From Lachnospiraceae bacterium (GTDB lineage Bacteria; Bacillota; Clostridia; Lachnospirales; Lachnospiraceae), in assembly GCA_017470985.1 (NCBI GenBank), contig JAFUXA010000010.1, positions 1 through 64,000 on the forward strand: a stretch of DNA of 64,000 nucleotides, read 5' to 3'. A program made the translations under genes and the position numbers. The notes beneath the pieces are model-generated. The model saw nothing but the letters and a program-made list of their open reading frames with translations, had not been told where the DNA came from and did no database searches. Positions 14,368 to 24,005 of the stretch are shown here, piece after piece (positions within the stretch are counted from its first letter, which is position 1; every line of letters starts with the position of its first letter).

Positions 14368-16623
14368 ATGGAAGCAATAGCACAAGATATTGATGTACGC
14401 ACAAAGGTTATTAAGAGAAATGGAAGAGAAGTTAATTTCCAGATTGAGAAAATAATTGCGGCTATTGGAAAGGCAAATAAGGAAGTATCTGATCTGTACA
14501 AGATGAATGATTATCAGATAGTGGCAGTGGCAGAAAATGTTGCCAAGAGAGTTGCTCAGTCTACTCATGCTGTCAGCGTGGAAGATATTCAGGATATGGT
14601 TGAGACAGGTATCATGGAGATGCGTGCATATGAGGTTGCTCAGATTTATGTGCGTTATAGATTCAAGAGAGAGATCTCTCGTAAATCAAATACTACAGAT
14701 GATGGAATCTTAGCTCTTATTGATCAGGTAAATGAGGAAGTTAAGCAGGAGAATTCCAACAAGAATCCTGTTATTAATTCTACTCAGCGTGATTATATGG
14801 CCGGTGAGGTTTCCAAAGATCTTACAAAGCGTGTGCTTCTTCCAGAGGATGTTGTAAAAGCTCATGAAGATGGAATTATTCATTTCCATGATGCAGATTA
14901 TTTTGCTCAAAGAGAGCATAACTGTGATCTTATAAATTTGGAGGACATGCTCCAGAATGGTACAGTTATTTCTGAGACAATGATTGAGAAGCCAAAGAGC
15001 TTCTATACTGCTTGTAATATTACAACACAGATTGTAGCACAGGTGGCATCCAACCAGTACGGCGGACAGTCATTCTCACTAGCTCATTTAGCTCCTTTTG
15101 TAGATGTAAGTCGTCAGAAGATTCGTCAGCAGGTTATTGCTGAGAGAGAAGCAGTTGGGGATGATTTAGATGAGAACAAGATAGATAGAATCGTCAAGGC
15201 AAGACTTCAGACTGAGATTGAGAGTGGTATCCAGACTATTCAATATCAGCTGGTTACTCTTATGACAACCAATGGACAGACACCATTTGTTACAATGTTT
15301 ATATATCTTGACGAGGCAGCAGAAGGCCAGACAAGAGATGACCTGGCTCTTCTTGCAGAGGAAGTATTTAAGCAGAGAATTCGTGGTATCAAGAATGAGA
15401 AGGGAGTATGGGTTACACCAGCCTTCCCTAAGATTATCTATGTATTAGATGAGGATAATATTACAGAGAGAACACCATATTATGATTTGACAAAGCTTGC
15501 TGCAAAATGTACAGCAAAGCGTATGGTTCCTGATTACATTTCTGCCAAGGTTATGAGAGAACTGAAAAATGGCAATGTATATACATGCATGGGATGCAGA
15601 TCTTTCCTTACAGTTGAGGAAAATATAAGAAATGCCAATGGAACTAATAAATTCTACGGTAGATTCAACCAGGGTGTTGTTACTATCAACCTTGTTGATG
15701 TAGCCTGCTCATCAAATGGAGATATGGATTTGTTCTGGGAGATTCTTGATGAGAGATTGGAATTATGTCATAGAGCATTGCAGTGCAGACATAATAGATT
15801 AAAAGGTACACCATCAGATGTTGCTCCAATCTTGTGGCAACATGGAGCTTTGGCTCGTCTTGAAAAGGGTGAGACAATTGACAAGCTTCTCTACGGTGGT
15901 TATTCTACAATTTCTCTTGGATACGCAGGACTTTCTGAAATGTGCCAGCGTATGCTTGGTGTTAGCCATACAGACGAGAAGGGCAAGGAATTTGCTCTCG
16001 CTGTTATGCAGAGACTTAATGACAAATGTCAGGAGTGGAAGAAGGCTGAGAATATCAGCTATTCAGTGTATGGTACTCCTCTTGAGTCTACTACATATAA
16101 ATTTGCAAAATGCTTGCAGAAGAGATTTGGAATTATCCCTCATGTAACAGACAAGAATTATATTACCAATTCTTATCATATTCATGTTACAGAGAATGTT
16201 GATGCTTTCAAGAAATTGAAGTTTGAAGCAGATTTCCAGAAGTTGTCTCCAGGTGGAGCTATCTCTTATGTTGAAGTTCCAAACTTACAGAATAATCTGC
16301 CGGCAGTACTTTCTATCATGAGATATATCTATGATAATATTATGTATGCTGAGCTGAATACCAAGTCAGATTATTGCGAGGAATGTGGATATGACGGAGA
16401 GATTCGTGTAATTGAAGATACATCCGGCAAGCTTGTATGGGAATGCCCAAATTGCGGTAATAGAAATCAGGACAAGATGTCTGTTGCCCGTCGTACCTGC
16501 GGATATATCGGAACACAGTTCTGGAATCAGGGACGTACAGAAGAGATTAAAGATCGTGTACTTCATATTGCAACACCAGAATTTGATGATGCAGATATGA
16601 ATGTCAATGCTTCTGTAAAATAA
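14368..16623 (+). CDS. nrdD: Anaerobic (class III) ribonucleoside-triphosphate reductase
   Basis: Reduces ribonucleoside triphosphates to deoxyribonucleotides under anaerobic conditions, using a glycyl radical. An ATP-cone regulatory domain covers about residues 10-100 (VIKRNGREVNFQIEKI). The catalytic barrel follows, then a C-terminal zinc site with two Cys pairs (CEECG and CPNCG) and the glycyl-radical loop RRTCGYIG near residue 710. The length of 751 aa is usual. AAAGGAG lies before the ATG. The activase nrdG is the next gene, after a terminator, so the two may be transcribed in part separately. Confidence 0.95.
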   Translation: MEAIAQDIDVRTKVIKRNGREVNFQIEKIIAAIGKANKEVSDLYKMNDYQIVAVAENVAKRVAQSTHAVSVEDIQDMVETGIMEMRAYEVAQIYVRYRFKREISRKSNTTDDGILALIDQVNEEVKQENSNKNPVINSTQRDYMAGEVSKDLTKRVLLPEDVVKAHEDGIIHFHDADYFAQREHNCDLINLEDMLQNGTVISETMIEKPKSFYTACNITTQIVAQVASNQYGGQSFSLAHLAPFVDVSRQKIRQQVIAEREAVGDDLDENKIDRIVKARLQTEIESGIQTIQYQLVTLMTTNGQTPFVTMFIYLDEAAEGQTRDDLALLAEEVFKQRIRGIKNEKGVWVTPAFPKIIYVLDEDNITERTPYYDLTKLAAKCTAKRMVPDYISAKVMRELKNGNVYTCMGCRSFLTVEENIRNANGTNKFYGRFNQGVVTINLVDVACSSNGDMDLFWEILDERLELCHRALQCRHNRLKGTPSDVAPILWQHGALARLEKGETIDKLLYGGYSTISLGYAGLSEMCQRMLGVSHTDEKGKEFALAVMQRLNDKCQEWKKAENISYSVYGTPLESTTYKFAKCLQKRFGIIPHVTDKNYITNSYHIHVTENVDAFKKLKFEADFQKLSPGGAISYVEVPNLQNNLPAVLSIMRYIYDNIMYAELNTKSDYCEECGYDGEIRVIEDTSGKLVWECPNCGNRNQDKMSVARRTCGYIGTQFWNQGRTEEIKDRVLHIATPEFDDADMNVNASVK

Positions 16624-16641
16624 TATTTTAAATAGAGAATT

Positions 16642-16670
16642 AGAGCCGGTTCGCCATGAGCCGGCTTTTT
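16642..16670 (+). terminator. Intrinsic terminator between nrdD and nrdG
   Basis: AGCCGG (16644-16649) pairs with CCGGCT (16661-16666), followed by T5. It would reduce read-through into nrdG. Confidence 0.75.
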
Positions 16671-16719
16671 ACCTATAATAAAGTCTGAGGATTTAACTTC
16701 GCGAAATGGAGGAATGATT

Positions 16720-17244
16720 ATGAACTTCGGTCAAATATATTATGCTGATGTGGCAAATGGTCCTGGTTGTCGTACAAGTTTCTTTGTATCAGGTTGCCGT
16801 CATCATTGCAAAGGTTGTTTCAATCCGGAAACATGGAATTTTGACTATGGACATTTATATACAGATGAAGTGGAAAATGAGTTGGTGGAATCTGTCAAAG
16901 AATCCTATATTGATGGTATTTCAATATTGGGTGGCGAGCCTATGGAGCCTGAAAACCAGCCATATATCAAGAAACTGGTGGAGAGAATTCGACAGGAAGT
17001 GCCGGACTCAAAGACATGGATATATTCAGGATACACCTGGGAAGAATTGACAGATGAGAATAACAACCATGTTCATACCGGGGATACAATGGATATTTTG
17101 AGAAATATTGATGTGCTTGTGGATGGAGAATTTCATGAGGATGAGAAGGATATAACTTTGCTTTTCAGAGGATCTGCCAATCAGAGATTGATAGATGTAC
17201 CGGCAACTCTGGCTGCAGGTGAAATAGTCTATTGGACAGAATAG
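16720..17244 (+). CDS. nrdG: Anaerobic ribonucleotide reductase activating enzyme (radical SAM)
   Basis: Generates the glycyl radical on NrdD by cleaving S-adenosylmethionine with a [4Fe-4S] cluster. The cluster motif CRHHCKGC (about residues 26-33) is clear, and the SAM-binding GGEP motif follows (ILGGEPM). 174 aa is normal. The start at 16720 is preferred over the ATG two codons upstream because GGAGG lies 7 nt before it. It pairs with nrdD just upstream. Confidence 0.93.
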   Translation: MNFGQIYYADVANGPGCRTSFFVSGCRHHCKGCFNPETWNFDYGHLYTDEVENELVESVKESYIDGISILGGEPMEPENQPYIKKLVERIRQEVPDSKTWIYSGYTWEELTDENNNHVHTGDTMDILRNIDVLVDGEFHEDEKDITLLFRGSANQRLIDVPATLAAGEIVYWTE

Positions 17245-17352
17245 ATAACTGATCACTGGGAAATCATAGTGATTTCATAGGCTTTTATTGCATAATGCAT
17301 ATAACTTATTTATAATATGAGCATATATCTTGCGCAAGGAGAAGGTAATAAA

Positions 17353-18345
17353 ATGACAGTAAATACAGGCGATGCTGATAGAATAAAAGGTGTAGTGGAT
17401 GGCATTTTACAGGACTACAATCAGGGAAGAGACATTGATAAGATGAGTGTCTTTCATCAACCTGATAAGGAAGCTGTAACTTCCATTGTCAACAAAATGA
17501 TTCGTATTATTTATCCGGGTTACTATCGTGATAAGCTGTTTAAGAGCTACAATATGGATAGTAATTTAAATGTGTGGATAGAGGATGTAATATATAATCT
17601 AAGCAAGCAGATTGCTCTTGTTCTTCAGTATCAGAATGAAAATGATCAGAGCGATTGCGGTTGTGTCACTGATGAGGCGGACTTAGATGAGCAGGCATTA
17701 TGCATATCCATAAAATTCTGCCAGCAGATTCCGAAGATTCGTGAATATCTGGATACTGACCTGGAGGCAACTTTACAGGGGGATCCTGCAGCTTTGAATA
17801 AGGATGAAATAATTCTAAGTTATCCGGGGCTTCTTGCTACAACTATTAATCGTATGGCTCATGAATTATATCTGTTAAATGTGCCTCTTATTCCTCGTAT
17901 GATGACAGAGTATGCACATAGTATAACAGGAATAGATATACATCCTGCGGCTACTATTGGTAAATATTTCTTCATAGATCATGGAACAGGAATTGTGGTT
18001 GGTTCCACCACTATTATTGGCGAGAATGTGAAGATATATCAGGGAGTTACAATTGGCGCCTTGTCTACCAGTGGTGGACAGAGTCTCCGTGGCGTTAAGC
18101 GTCATCCTACTATTGAGGACAATGTAACTATTTACTCAGGAGCATCAATTCTCGGCGGTGAGACAGTAATCGGTCATGGTTCAGTTATTGGATCCAATGC
18201 ATTTATTACCAAGTCAATTCCAGCTAATGCCAGAGTGACTATCAAGAATCAGGAACTTGTTATGAAGACTTCAGGGGATAGAGGCTTTGAGGAACCGGAG
18301 GACAACAATAATGGACAGGATGATACCTGGTTTTATGTGATTTAA
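17353..18345 (+). CDS. cysE: Serine O-acetyltransferase
   Basis: Transfers acetyl from acetyl-CoA to L-serine, making O-acetylserine for cysteine synthase. An N-terminal helical domain (about 1-185) precedes a left-handed beta-helix of hexapeptide repeats (about 190-300) with the catalytic His pairs in DIHPAA and DHGTGIV and the GVTIGA turn. At 330 aa it is the long form found in Clostridia. The ATG at 17353 has AAGGAGAAGG upstream; an earlier ATG at 17317 does not. Its partner cysK lies at 37991, so the pathway is split over two loci, and cysE lacks the operator motif found before the cys operon. Confidence 0.9.
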   Translation: MTVNTGDADRIKGVVDGILQDYNQGRDIDKMSVFHQPDKEAVTSIVNKMIRIIYPGYYRDKLFKSYNMDSNLNVWIEDVIYNLSKQIALVLQYQNENDQSDCGCVTDEADLDEQALCISIKFCQQIPKIREYLDTDLEATLQGDPAALNKDEIILSYPGLLATTINRMAHELYLLNVPLIPRMMTEYAHSITGIDIHPAATIGKYFFIDHGTGIVVGSTTIIGENVKIYQGVTIGALSTSGGQSLRGVKRHPTIEDNVTIYSGASILGGETVIGHGSVIGSNAFITKSIPANARVTIKNQELVMKTSGDRGFEEPEDNNNGQDDTWFYVI

Positions 18346-18399
18346 TTCAGCTGATAATAATATAGAATATCAATATATAAATTGACCAATCTGATTGTG

Positions 18400-18426
18400 G
18401 AGTGAGTGCAACAGAGGCGCTCACTC
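18400..18426. terminator. Strong hairpin downstream of cysE
   Basis: A ~10-bp stem (GAGTGAG at 18400-18406 with CTCACTC at 18420-18426, extended inward) follows cysE. The T tract after it is broken, so termination efficiency is uncertain. The rest of 18346-18594 is AT-rich with no gene seen. Confidence 0.5.
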
Positions 18427-18594
18427 TATTATTATGCATTGCTTTAGCCATGAATTATATTTTCTTATCTATGACCGGCAGTTGCAAAGACTTGAAATTG
18501 ATGTTATAGTATTGTGTGAAATTTAATTGTGTTAAATTGAAGTTTGAGCAGTATGTGTATAATAGAATATATATGAGATTACGGAGGAATAGAT

Positions 18595-19485
18595 ATGATT
18601 GAATATACAGATGAGGTTTTTACAGGAGAGAGAGCCCTGTTTAAAGCAGAGGATGTTGTTGTGAAAAACTGCACTTTTGAAGATGGAGAATCTCCTTTAA
18701 AAGAAGCTTCAAACATTGAAATATATAATTGCGATTTCAAGTGGAAATATCCATTATGGTACAGCAAGAATATTCTTATAAAGGATTCTGTGATAAATGA
18801 AATGGGTAGAGCTGGAATATGGTATACAGACAATATTTCTGTGGAGGATACTGTTGTAATCGGTCCGAAGAACTTCCGTCGATGTAAGGGCGTGAAATTA
18901 ACCAATGTGGATTTCAAGGATGCTCAGGAGACCTTATGGAACTGTCAGGATGTGGAGATGACCAATGTAGAAATCAAGGGTGACTATATTGCCATGGGAA
19001 GCAAGAATATGGTGTTAAATGATGTGACTATCCATGGTAATTACGGATTTGACGGAGCTGAAAATATAGAGGTTCACAATTCCAAATTATATATGAAGGA
19101 TGCTTTCTGGAATACAGAAAATGTATGTGTCTACGATTCATATATTGAAGGAGAATACTTGGGATGGAATGCCAAGAATCTCACTCTTGTAAATTGTACA
19201 ATTAAATCATTACAGGGATTCTGCTATATTGAGAATCTGAAATTGATTAATTGTAAGTTGGAGGATACAGTTCTGGCATTTGAGTATTCCGATGTGGATG
19301 CAGAGATTGTAGGCAAGGTGGATTCTGTATTGAATCCTAAGAGTGGTACAATCAAAGCTGATGAGATTGGAACTCTTATGATTGTAAAGGATGAAGTGGA
19401 TCCGGACAAAACCAGGATCTATTGTGACAATATACATAGAACAATTGATTATGCTGATTTCTCAGAGGAAGAATATCATCATTAG
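18595..19485 (+). CDS. DUF3737 family protein (parallel beta-helix), 296 aa
   Basis: The sequence is a series of short repeats of the type (N/D)-x-x-I/V-x-(N/D)-(S/C) that form a right-handed beta-helix, as in the DUF3737 family, which is widespread in gut and rumen Firmicutes. There is no signal peptide, so it is cytoplasmic. The biochemical role is unknown. Trp-rich turns recur (WKYPLW, AGIWYTD, DAFWNTEN, GEYLGWNAKN). ACGGAGGA precedes the ATG. A PatB-type lyase gene follows 28 bp later, so both may be co-transcribed. Confidence 0.8.
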   Translation: MIEYTDEVFTGERALFKAEDVVVKNCTFEDGESPLKEASNIEIYNCDFKWKYPLWYSKNILIKDSVINEMGRAGIWYTDNISVEDTVVIGPKNFRRCKGVKLTNVDFKDAQETLWNCQDVEMTNVEIKGDYIAMGSKNMVLNDVTIHGNYGFDGAENIEVHNSKLYMKDAFWNTENVCVYDSYIEGEYLGWNAKNLTLVNCTIKSLQGFCYIENLKLINCKLEDTVLAFEYSDVDAEIVGKVDSVLNPKSGTIKADEIGTLMIVKDEVDPDKTRIYCDNIHRTIDYADFSEEEYHH

Positions 19486-19513
19486 AATAAGCTTATAAAA
19501 AAGAGGATGAGAT

Positions 19514-20689
19514 ATGGGATTTGATTTTGACAAAGTTATAAATAGAAGAGAGGAACTGGTGGATTCCCTGAAATGGGATTGCAAGGAGAATGAGCTTCCT
19601 ATGTGGGTGGCAGACATGGATTTTGAGACTGTACCACAGGTGCAGGAAACTATCAGAAAAAGAGCTGCACATGGTACATATGGTTATGCAATTGAACCGG
19701 ATGGATGGGCTGATTCTTATGTGAAATGGTGGCGAGACCATCACAATTTCAATATGAATCCCAGGGATTTAATATTTGCCACAGGTGCAATCCCGGCAAT
19801 TTCTAGTATGGTAAGATCCTTGACAAATGTTGCAGAAAATGTGCTTATCATGACTCCTGTATATAATATTTTCTATTATTCTATTTTAAATAATGGAAGA
19901 AAAGTATTGGAAAGTAAGATGGAATATGTAGACGGGGAATATCAGGTGGATTTCTTGGATTTAGAGAAGAAGATGTCTAATCCTCAGACTTCTCTTATGA
20001 TACTTTGTAATCCTCATAATCCAATAGGACATATCTGGGATGAAGATACTCTGACGAAGATTGCAGAACTGGCTTATGATAATGATGTGGTTGTTATATC
20101 AGATGAGCTTCATTGCGAGCTTGTGGATCCGGGTAAGGAGTATGTACCTTTTGCCAGAGTCTCTGACAAGGCCAGATCTAATTCTATTACATGTATGGCT
20201 CCAAGCAAGACCTTTAATCTGGCTGGAATTCAATCGGCAGCAGTGTATGTGGAGAACAGGAAATTACATCAGAGAGTGTGGCGTGGATTGAATACTGATG
20301 AGGTTGCCGAGGGCAATGCATTTGCCTATGAAGTAGCCATGGCAGCTTTTGAATATGGTTGGGATTGGCTCACAGAAGTTAGAGATTATATATACAAGAA
20401 TAAGCAGATTGTGACTGATTATTTATCAAAATATTTGCCACAATTGCATCTGATTTCAGAGGATGCAACTTATCTGCTGTGGGTTGATATATCCCGTGTG
20501 TCAGATAGCGCCAGAGATCTGGCCCGATTTATCAGAAAGGGAACCGGGCTGTGGGTAAGTGCTGGAGAGGTATATGGTGGAAATGGAGAGCATTTCCTGC
20601 GTATTAATATTGCCACCACTTCTGAAAATGTCATGGATGGCATGGACAGACTGAAGCGTGGAATTGAAATGTATGAAGCTCAGAAGTGA
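19514..20689 (+). CDS. patB: MalY/PatB-type PLP-dependent C-S lyase (aminotransferase class I/II fold)
   Basis: Cleaves cystathionine or cysteine to release homocysteine or sulfide, pyruvate and ammonia. The MalY/PatB signature is seen: MWVADMDFE near residue 30, FATGAIPAISSMVRS, VISDELHCEL (PLP ring Asp) and the PLP Lys in APSKTFNLAG. 391 aa is usual. Because AATase-fold enzymes are hard to separate by sequence alone, an aminotransferase activity remains possible. AAGAGGATGAG precedes the ATG. Confidence 0.85.
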   Translation: MGFDFDKVINRREELVDSLKWDCKENELPMWVADMDFETVPQVQETIRKRAAHGTYGYAIEPDGWADSYVKWWRDHHNFNMNPRDLIFATGAIPAISSMVRSLTNVAENVLIMTPVYNIFYYSILNNGRKVLESKMEYVDGEYQVDFLDLEKKMSNPQTSLMILCNPHNPIGHIWDEDTLTKIAELAYDNDVVVISDELHCELVDPGKEYVPFARVSDKARSNSITCMAPSKTFNLAGIQSAAVYVENRKLHQRVWRGLNTDEVAEGNAFAYEVAMAAFEYGWDWLTEVRDYIYKNKQIVTDYLSKYLPQLHLISEDATYLLWVDISRVSDSARDLARFIRKGTGLWVSAGEVYGGNGEHFLRINIATTSENVMDGMDRLKRGIEMYEAQK

Positions 20690-20694
20690 TATTC

Positions 20695-21741
20695 CTATCT
20701 TGTAGAATCGTTGATTCTGACTTCATAATCTAATTGTAGCTTTTTGCGTAATGAGGAAGAATCTATGGAACCTTTTCCACTGTTGTTGGAAGAGGTTTTC
20801 ATTTCTTCTAATAACATCTGGGCGGCATTCTGTCCGGCTTCCTCGTAGTAGAAGTGGACAGTGGTGAGTACAGGGGTTGTAGCCAGAGCCAGTGAGGAAT
20901 CACCGAAACCGGTTACCTGTATATCCCGAGGTATCTCTTTGCCAATCTCATGGAGTTTGCGAATGGCTCCTGCAGCAATAGTATCAGTGGCACATATGAG
21001 AGTGTCTGTGCCAGGATAAGCCTGCAACACCTGGCTGGTGAGATTATAGCCAGACTCCATGGTGAAGTTCCCTTCGAATATGGCATTCTCAGGTATGTGT
21101 TTGCCTGCTTCTTCTATAGCATCTATGAATCCCTTGCGGCGATTATATCCTACAGCAATATCTCGTTGAGTGACAGAAATCATGGCAAAGTTATGCCCCT
21201 CTTTGGCAATTTCCTGTCCCAGGCTGTGGGCTGCATTATAATCATCTGAATAGATACAAGAGTATCCATCTACATTTTGACCTAATATGATTACAGGCAC
21301 CATAAGTGCTTCCAAAGCTTTCTTATGAGCAGGGGTAAATATTGTCCCTATTAAAATGATTCCATCTACATGATTCTCACGGAACAGATTCAGATATTTT
21401 ACTTCCTCTGTTTCCTGATTCTCAGTGCAGGCCAGAAGCATCTGATATCCGTTGTTTGACAGGACAGCACTGATGCCACTTACCATGCGGCTTATGGAAT
21501 CAGAATTGATTTTGGGAATTATGACTCCTACATAATTGGTTTTCTTGGTTCGCAAATTCTGTGCTGATGCAGAAGGAGTGTATCCTGTCTCATCAATCAC
21601 TTTCTTGATAATGGATTTCTTGTCAGCACTGACATATCCGCCGTTTAAATATCTTGATACGGTTGTTCTAGAAACTCCCGCTAATTTAGCAATCTCATTA
21701 ATAGTCATATTATTTCTATGGAATACAGCTAAGTAGTCCAT
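20695..21741 (-). CDS. scrR: LacI-family repressor, probable sucrose operon regulator
   Basis: A LacI-type helix-turn-helix (TINEIAKLAGVSRTTVSRYLNG) is followed by a periplasmic-binding-like sensor domain (about 70-340). It is divergent from a sucrose PTS-hydrolase-fructokinase operon and two related operator-like sites lie between them, so it should repress that operon until sucrose-6-phosphate or fructose appears. The start is ambiguous: AGGAGG lies only 2 nt before the ATG at 21741 and is far from the ATG at 21708, where the conserved domain begins; a further ATG exists at 21789. I use 21741. Confidence 0.85.
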   Translation of the reverse strand: MDYLAVFHRNNMTINEIAKLAGVSRTTVSRYLNGGYVSADKKSIIKKVIDETGYTPSASAQNLRTKKTNYVGVIIPKINSDSISRMVSGISAVLSNNGYQMLLACTENQETEEVKYLNLFRENHVDGIILIGTIFTPAHKKALEALMVPVIILGQNVDGYSCIYSDDYNAAHSLGQEIAKEGHNFAMISVTQRDIAVGYNRRKGFIDAIEEAGKHIPENAIFEGNFTMESGYNLTSQVLQAYPGTDTLICATDTIAAGAIRKLHEIGKEIPRDIQVTGFGDSSLALATTPVLTTVHFYYEEAGQNAAQMLLEEMKTSSNNSGKGSIDSSSLRKKLQLDYEVRINDSTR

Positions 21742-21928
21742 TTCCTCCTGTTCACCATTATATATTAAATTATAATTATATGGAATCATTCACATGAATT
21801 TGTCACAGATAATCTGGTGGAATTAATTGCATGAAGGAGGCTTTTGCTGCTATGGAAAAAGGCTTAAATTCAGTTACTTTGGTTGATATTAACAAAATGG
21901 CATGTGTTTTTTGGGTATATCTGTCCAA

Positions 21929-21983
21929 TTTACGGAATCATTTTTGGTATATATAATAAATACATAATATGTGAACGATACCA
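21929..21983 (+). promoter_or_regulatory. Upstream promoter and first LacI-type operator of the sucrose operon
   Basis: TTTACG (21929-21934), 17-bp spacer, TATAAT (21952-21957), followed at 21970-21983 by TGTGAACGATACCA. The rest of 21790-22083 holds the repressor gene's own leader; a possible small open frame there is not supported. Confidence 0.45.
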
Positions 21984-22038
21984 CACAAACGAAGATGCAT
22001 CTCTGGAAGTTAGCTGGAATTAATAGACAATAAGTATG

Positions 22039-22064
22039 TGTGAACGGTTCCATGATTCTATAAT
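22039..22064 (+). promoter_or_regulatory. Second operator and -10 of the sucrose operon
   Basis: TGTGAACGGTTCCA (22039-22052) repeats the upstream site at 12 of 14 positions and abuts TATAAT (22059-22064). A repressor on both sites, 69 bp apart, would occlude the proximal promoter and could loop the DNA. Confidence 0.55.
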
Positions 22065-22083
22065 ATAGAAAGAGGAGAAAGAA

Positions 22084-23979
22084 ATGGATTATAGAAATTC
22101 AGCAAAAGAAGTGCTGGAGTACATTGGCGGAAGTTCCAATATTGTATCAGCAGCGCATTGTGCAACAAGACTTAGATTAGTTATTGCGGACAACAAATTG
22201 GTGGATAAAGCCAGAATTGAAAATGTGGATGGAGTGAAGGGATGCTTCGAGGCATCTGGTCAGCTTCAGGTAATTTTTGGAACTGGAATTGTAAATCATG
22301 TATATGATGAGTTTATTGACCTTGCGGGAATTCAGGGTGGCAGTAAGGAAGATGTGAAAGCGGCAGCAGCTAGCAAGCAGAATATTTTCTTCCGTGCCAT
22401 CAAGACTCTTGGAGATATATTTGTACCAATCATTCCTGCAATCGTAGCCAGCGGTTTGTTAAATGGTCTGTTGGGCGGCTTATCCAATGCTTATCCTGCA
22501 ATTGCAGAGACAAGTGCATACGAGATTATTAATTTGTTTGCCGGAGCAGCTCTTTCGATGCTTCCTATATTGATTGCTATTTCGGCAGCCAAGAAGTTCG
22601 GTGGAAATGAATTCCTTGCAGCAGTTATCGGATTCATTATGATTCATCCAAGTTTAATCAATGCATGGAATGTGGCTTCTATGGTGGAAGCTGGTGAGAA
22701 GGTTCCTTCATGGAGCGTATGGTTCGGTGCATACTCTGTGGATCAGGTTGGTTATCAGGGACATGTAATTCCTGTAATTATTGCAGTCTTTTTGATGAGC
22801 TGGTTGGAGAAGAAGTTGCATAAGATAGTTCCAGCCATGCTTGATTTGTTTGTGACACCACTTGTATCAGTTCTTGTAACAGGATATTTGACACTTACAA
22901 TTATTGGGCCTGTATTCTCCGTAGTTGAGAAATGGGTTGTAAATGGAGCTCAGTCACTTATTGGATTACCATTTGGTATTGGCGGTATCCTTATCGGTGG
23001 TTTGTATGCTTTGACAGTTGTAGCGGGTCTTCATCATATGTACAACATGATTGAGGCTGAGATGTGTTCCCTTGCTGTTCCTATGAACACATGGATGCCT
23101 ATTGCTACTGCAGCAAATGTAGGTCAGGGTGCTGCGGCTTTGGCTGTAGGTGTTAAGACCAAGAATGCCAAGATTAAATCAATGGCTATGCCTGCATCTC
23201 TCTCGGCATTCCTGGGAATTACAGAGCCGGCAATATTTGGTGTAAATATTAGATTTATGAAGCCATTCATAGCTGGATGTATTGGTGGTGCTGCAGGTGG
23301 ATTTGTTGCAGCAATCTCAGGAGTATATGCTTCTGCATATGGAATCACAGGTTTGTTTGGTTACTTGATCACTACAAAGTTTGTATTAGCTTATACACTT
23401 GTTATGGTTGTATCCTTTGTTGTTTCCTTTGTTGTATCATGGATTCTCTATAAGGACGAAGAGACAGAAGAACCAAAGGTTGAGGAAGAACCTGTAGAGA
23501 CTAAGACTGCAGAAACTGTAAAGAAAGAGGAGACAGTTATCAATCCTATGAATGGAGAAGTGAAGCCTCTGAACCAGGTTCCGGATGATACATTTTCCTC
23601 TGGAGTACTTGGAGTAGGTGTTGCAGTTGAGCCTGTGGATGGCAATTTATTTGCACCGGTGAGTGGTACTATTTCTACCATTTTCCCTACAAAACATGCT
23701 ATAGGAATCACTTCTGAGACAGGTGCAGAGATTTTGATTCACATGGGATTGAATACAGTAGAACTTGATGGCAAGTATTTTGACTGCAAAGTGGCTGAGG
23801 GTGATAAGGTGAAGGCTGGAGACTTGATCAGCACATGGGAGATTGATGAAGTAAGACGAGCTGGATATGAGACAATTACACCAATTATTGTTACAAACCC
23901 GGATGATTTCATTAATATTGCCACAAGTACACAGGGCAGCAAAATTGGAGAGACTATTATCAATCTTGCAAGATTATAA
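22084..23979 (+). CDS. scrA: PTS sucrose-type enzyme IIBCA, 631 aa
   Basis: Imports and phosphorylates a sugar, here probably sucrose to sucrose-6-phosphate. The N-terminal IIB domain has the phospho-Cys26 (AAHCATRLRL). The IIC domain spans about 100-455 with some ten membrane helices (including the GITEPAIFG motif). An acidic Glu/Val-rich linker leads to a C-terminal IIA domain of the glucose type with active His553 (ILIHMGLNTVEL). The following sucrose-6-phosphate hydrolase and fructokinase genes support sucrose over other beta-glucoside-class sugars. AAAGAGGAGAAAG precedes the ATG. Confidence 0.9.
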   Translation: MDYRNSAKEVLEYIGGSSNIVSAAHCATRLRLVIADNKLVDKARIENVDGVKGCFEASGQLQVIFGTGIVNHVYDEFIDLAGIQGGSKEDVKAAAASKQNIFFRAIKTLGDIFVPIIPAIVASGLLNGLLGGLSNAYPAIAETSAYEIINLFAGAALSMLPILIAISAAKKFGGNEFLAAVIGFIMIHPSLINAWNVASMVEAGEKVPSWSVWFGAYSVDQVGYQGHVIPVIIAVFLMSWLEKKLHKIVPAMLDLFVTPLVSVLVTGYLTLTIIGPVFSVVEKWVVNGAQSLIGLPFGIGGILIGGLYALTVVAGLHHMYNMIEAEMCSLAVPMNTWMPIATAANVGQGAAALAVGVKTKNAKIKSMAMPASLSAFLGITEPAIFGVNIRFMKPFIAGCIGGAAGGFVAAISGVYASAYGITGLFGYLITTKFVLAYTLVMVVSFVVSFVVSWILYKDEETEEPKVEEEPVETKTAETVKKEETVINPMNGEVKPLNQVPDDTFSSGVLGVGVAVEPVDGNLFAPVSGTISTIFPTKHAIGITSETGAEILIHMGLNTVELDGKYFDCKVAEGDKVKAGDLISTWEIDEVRRAGYETITPIIVTNPDDFINIATSTQGSKIGETIINLARL

Positions 23980-24005
23980 TTGGACGAGAAATTAGAGGTG
24001 TTGAA

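Noticed and set aside
21831-21956. 41-codon open frame between scrR and the PTS gene
   Set aside because: A weak GGTGG precedes it, but it overlaps the promoter region and reads into the -10 of the operon. No support beyond the frame.
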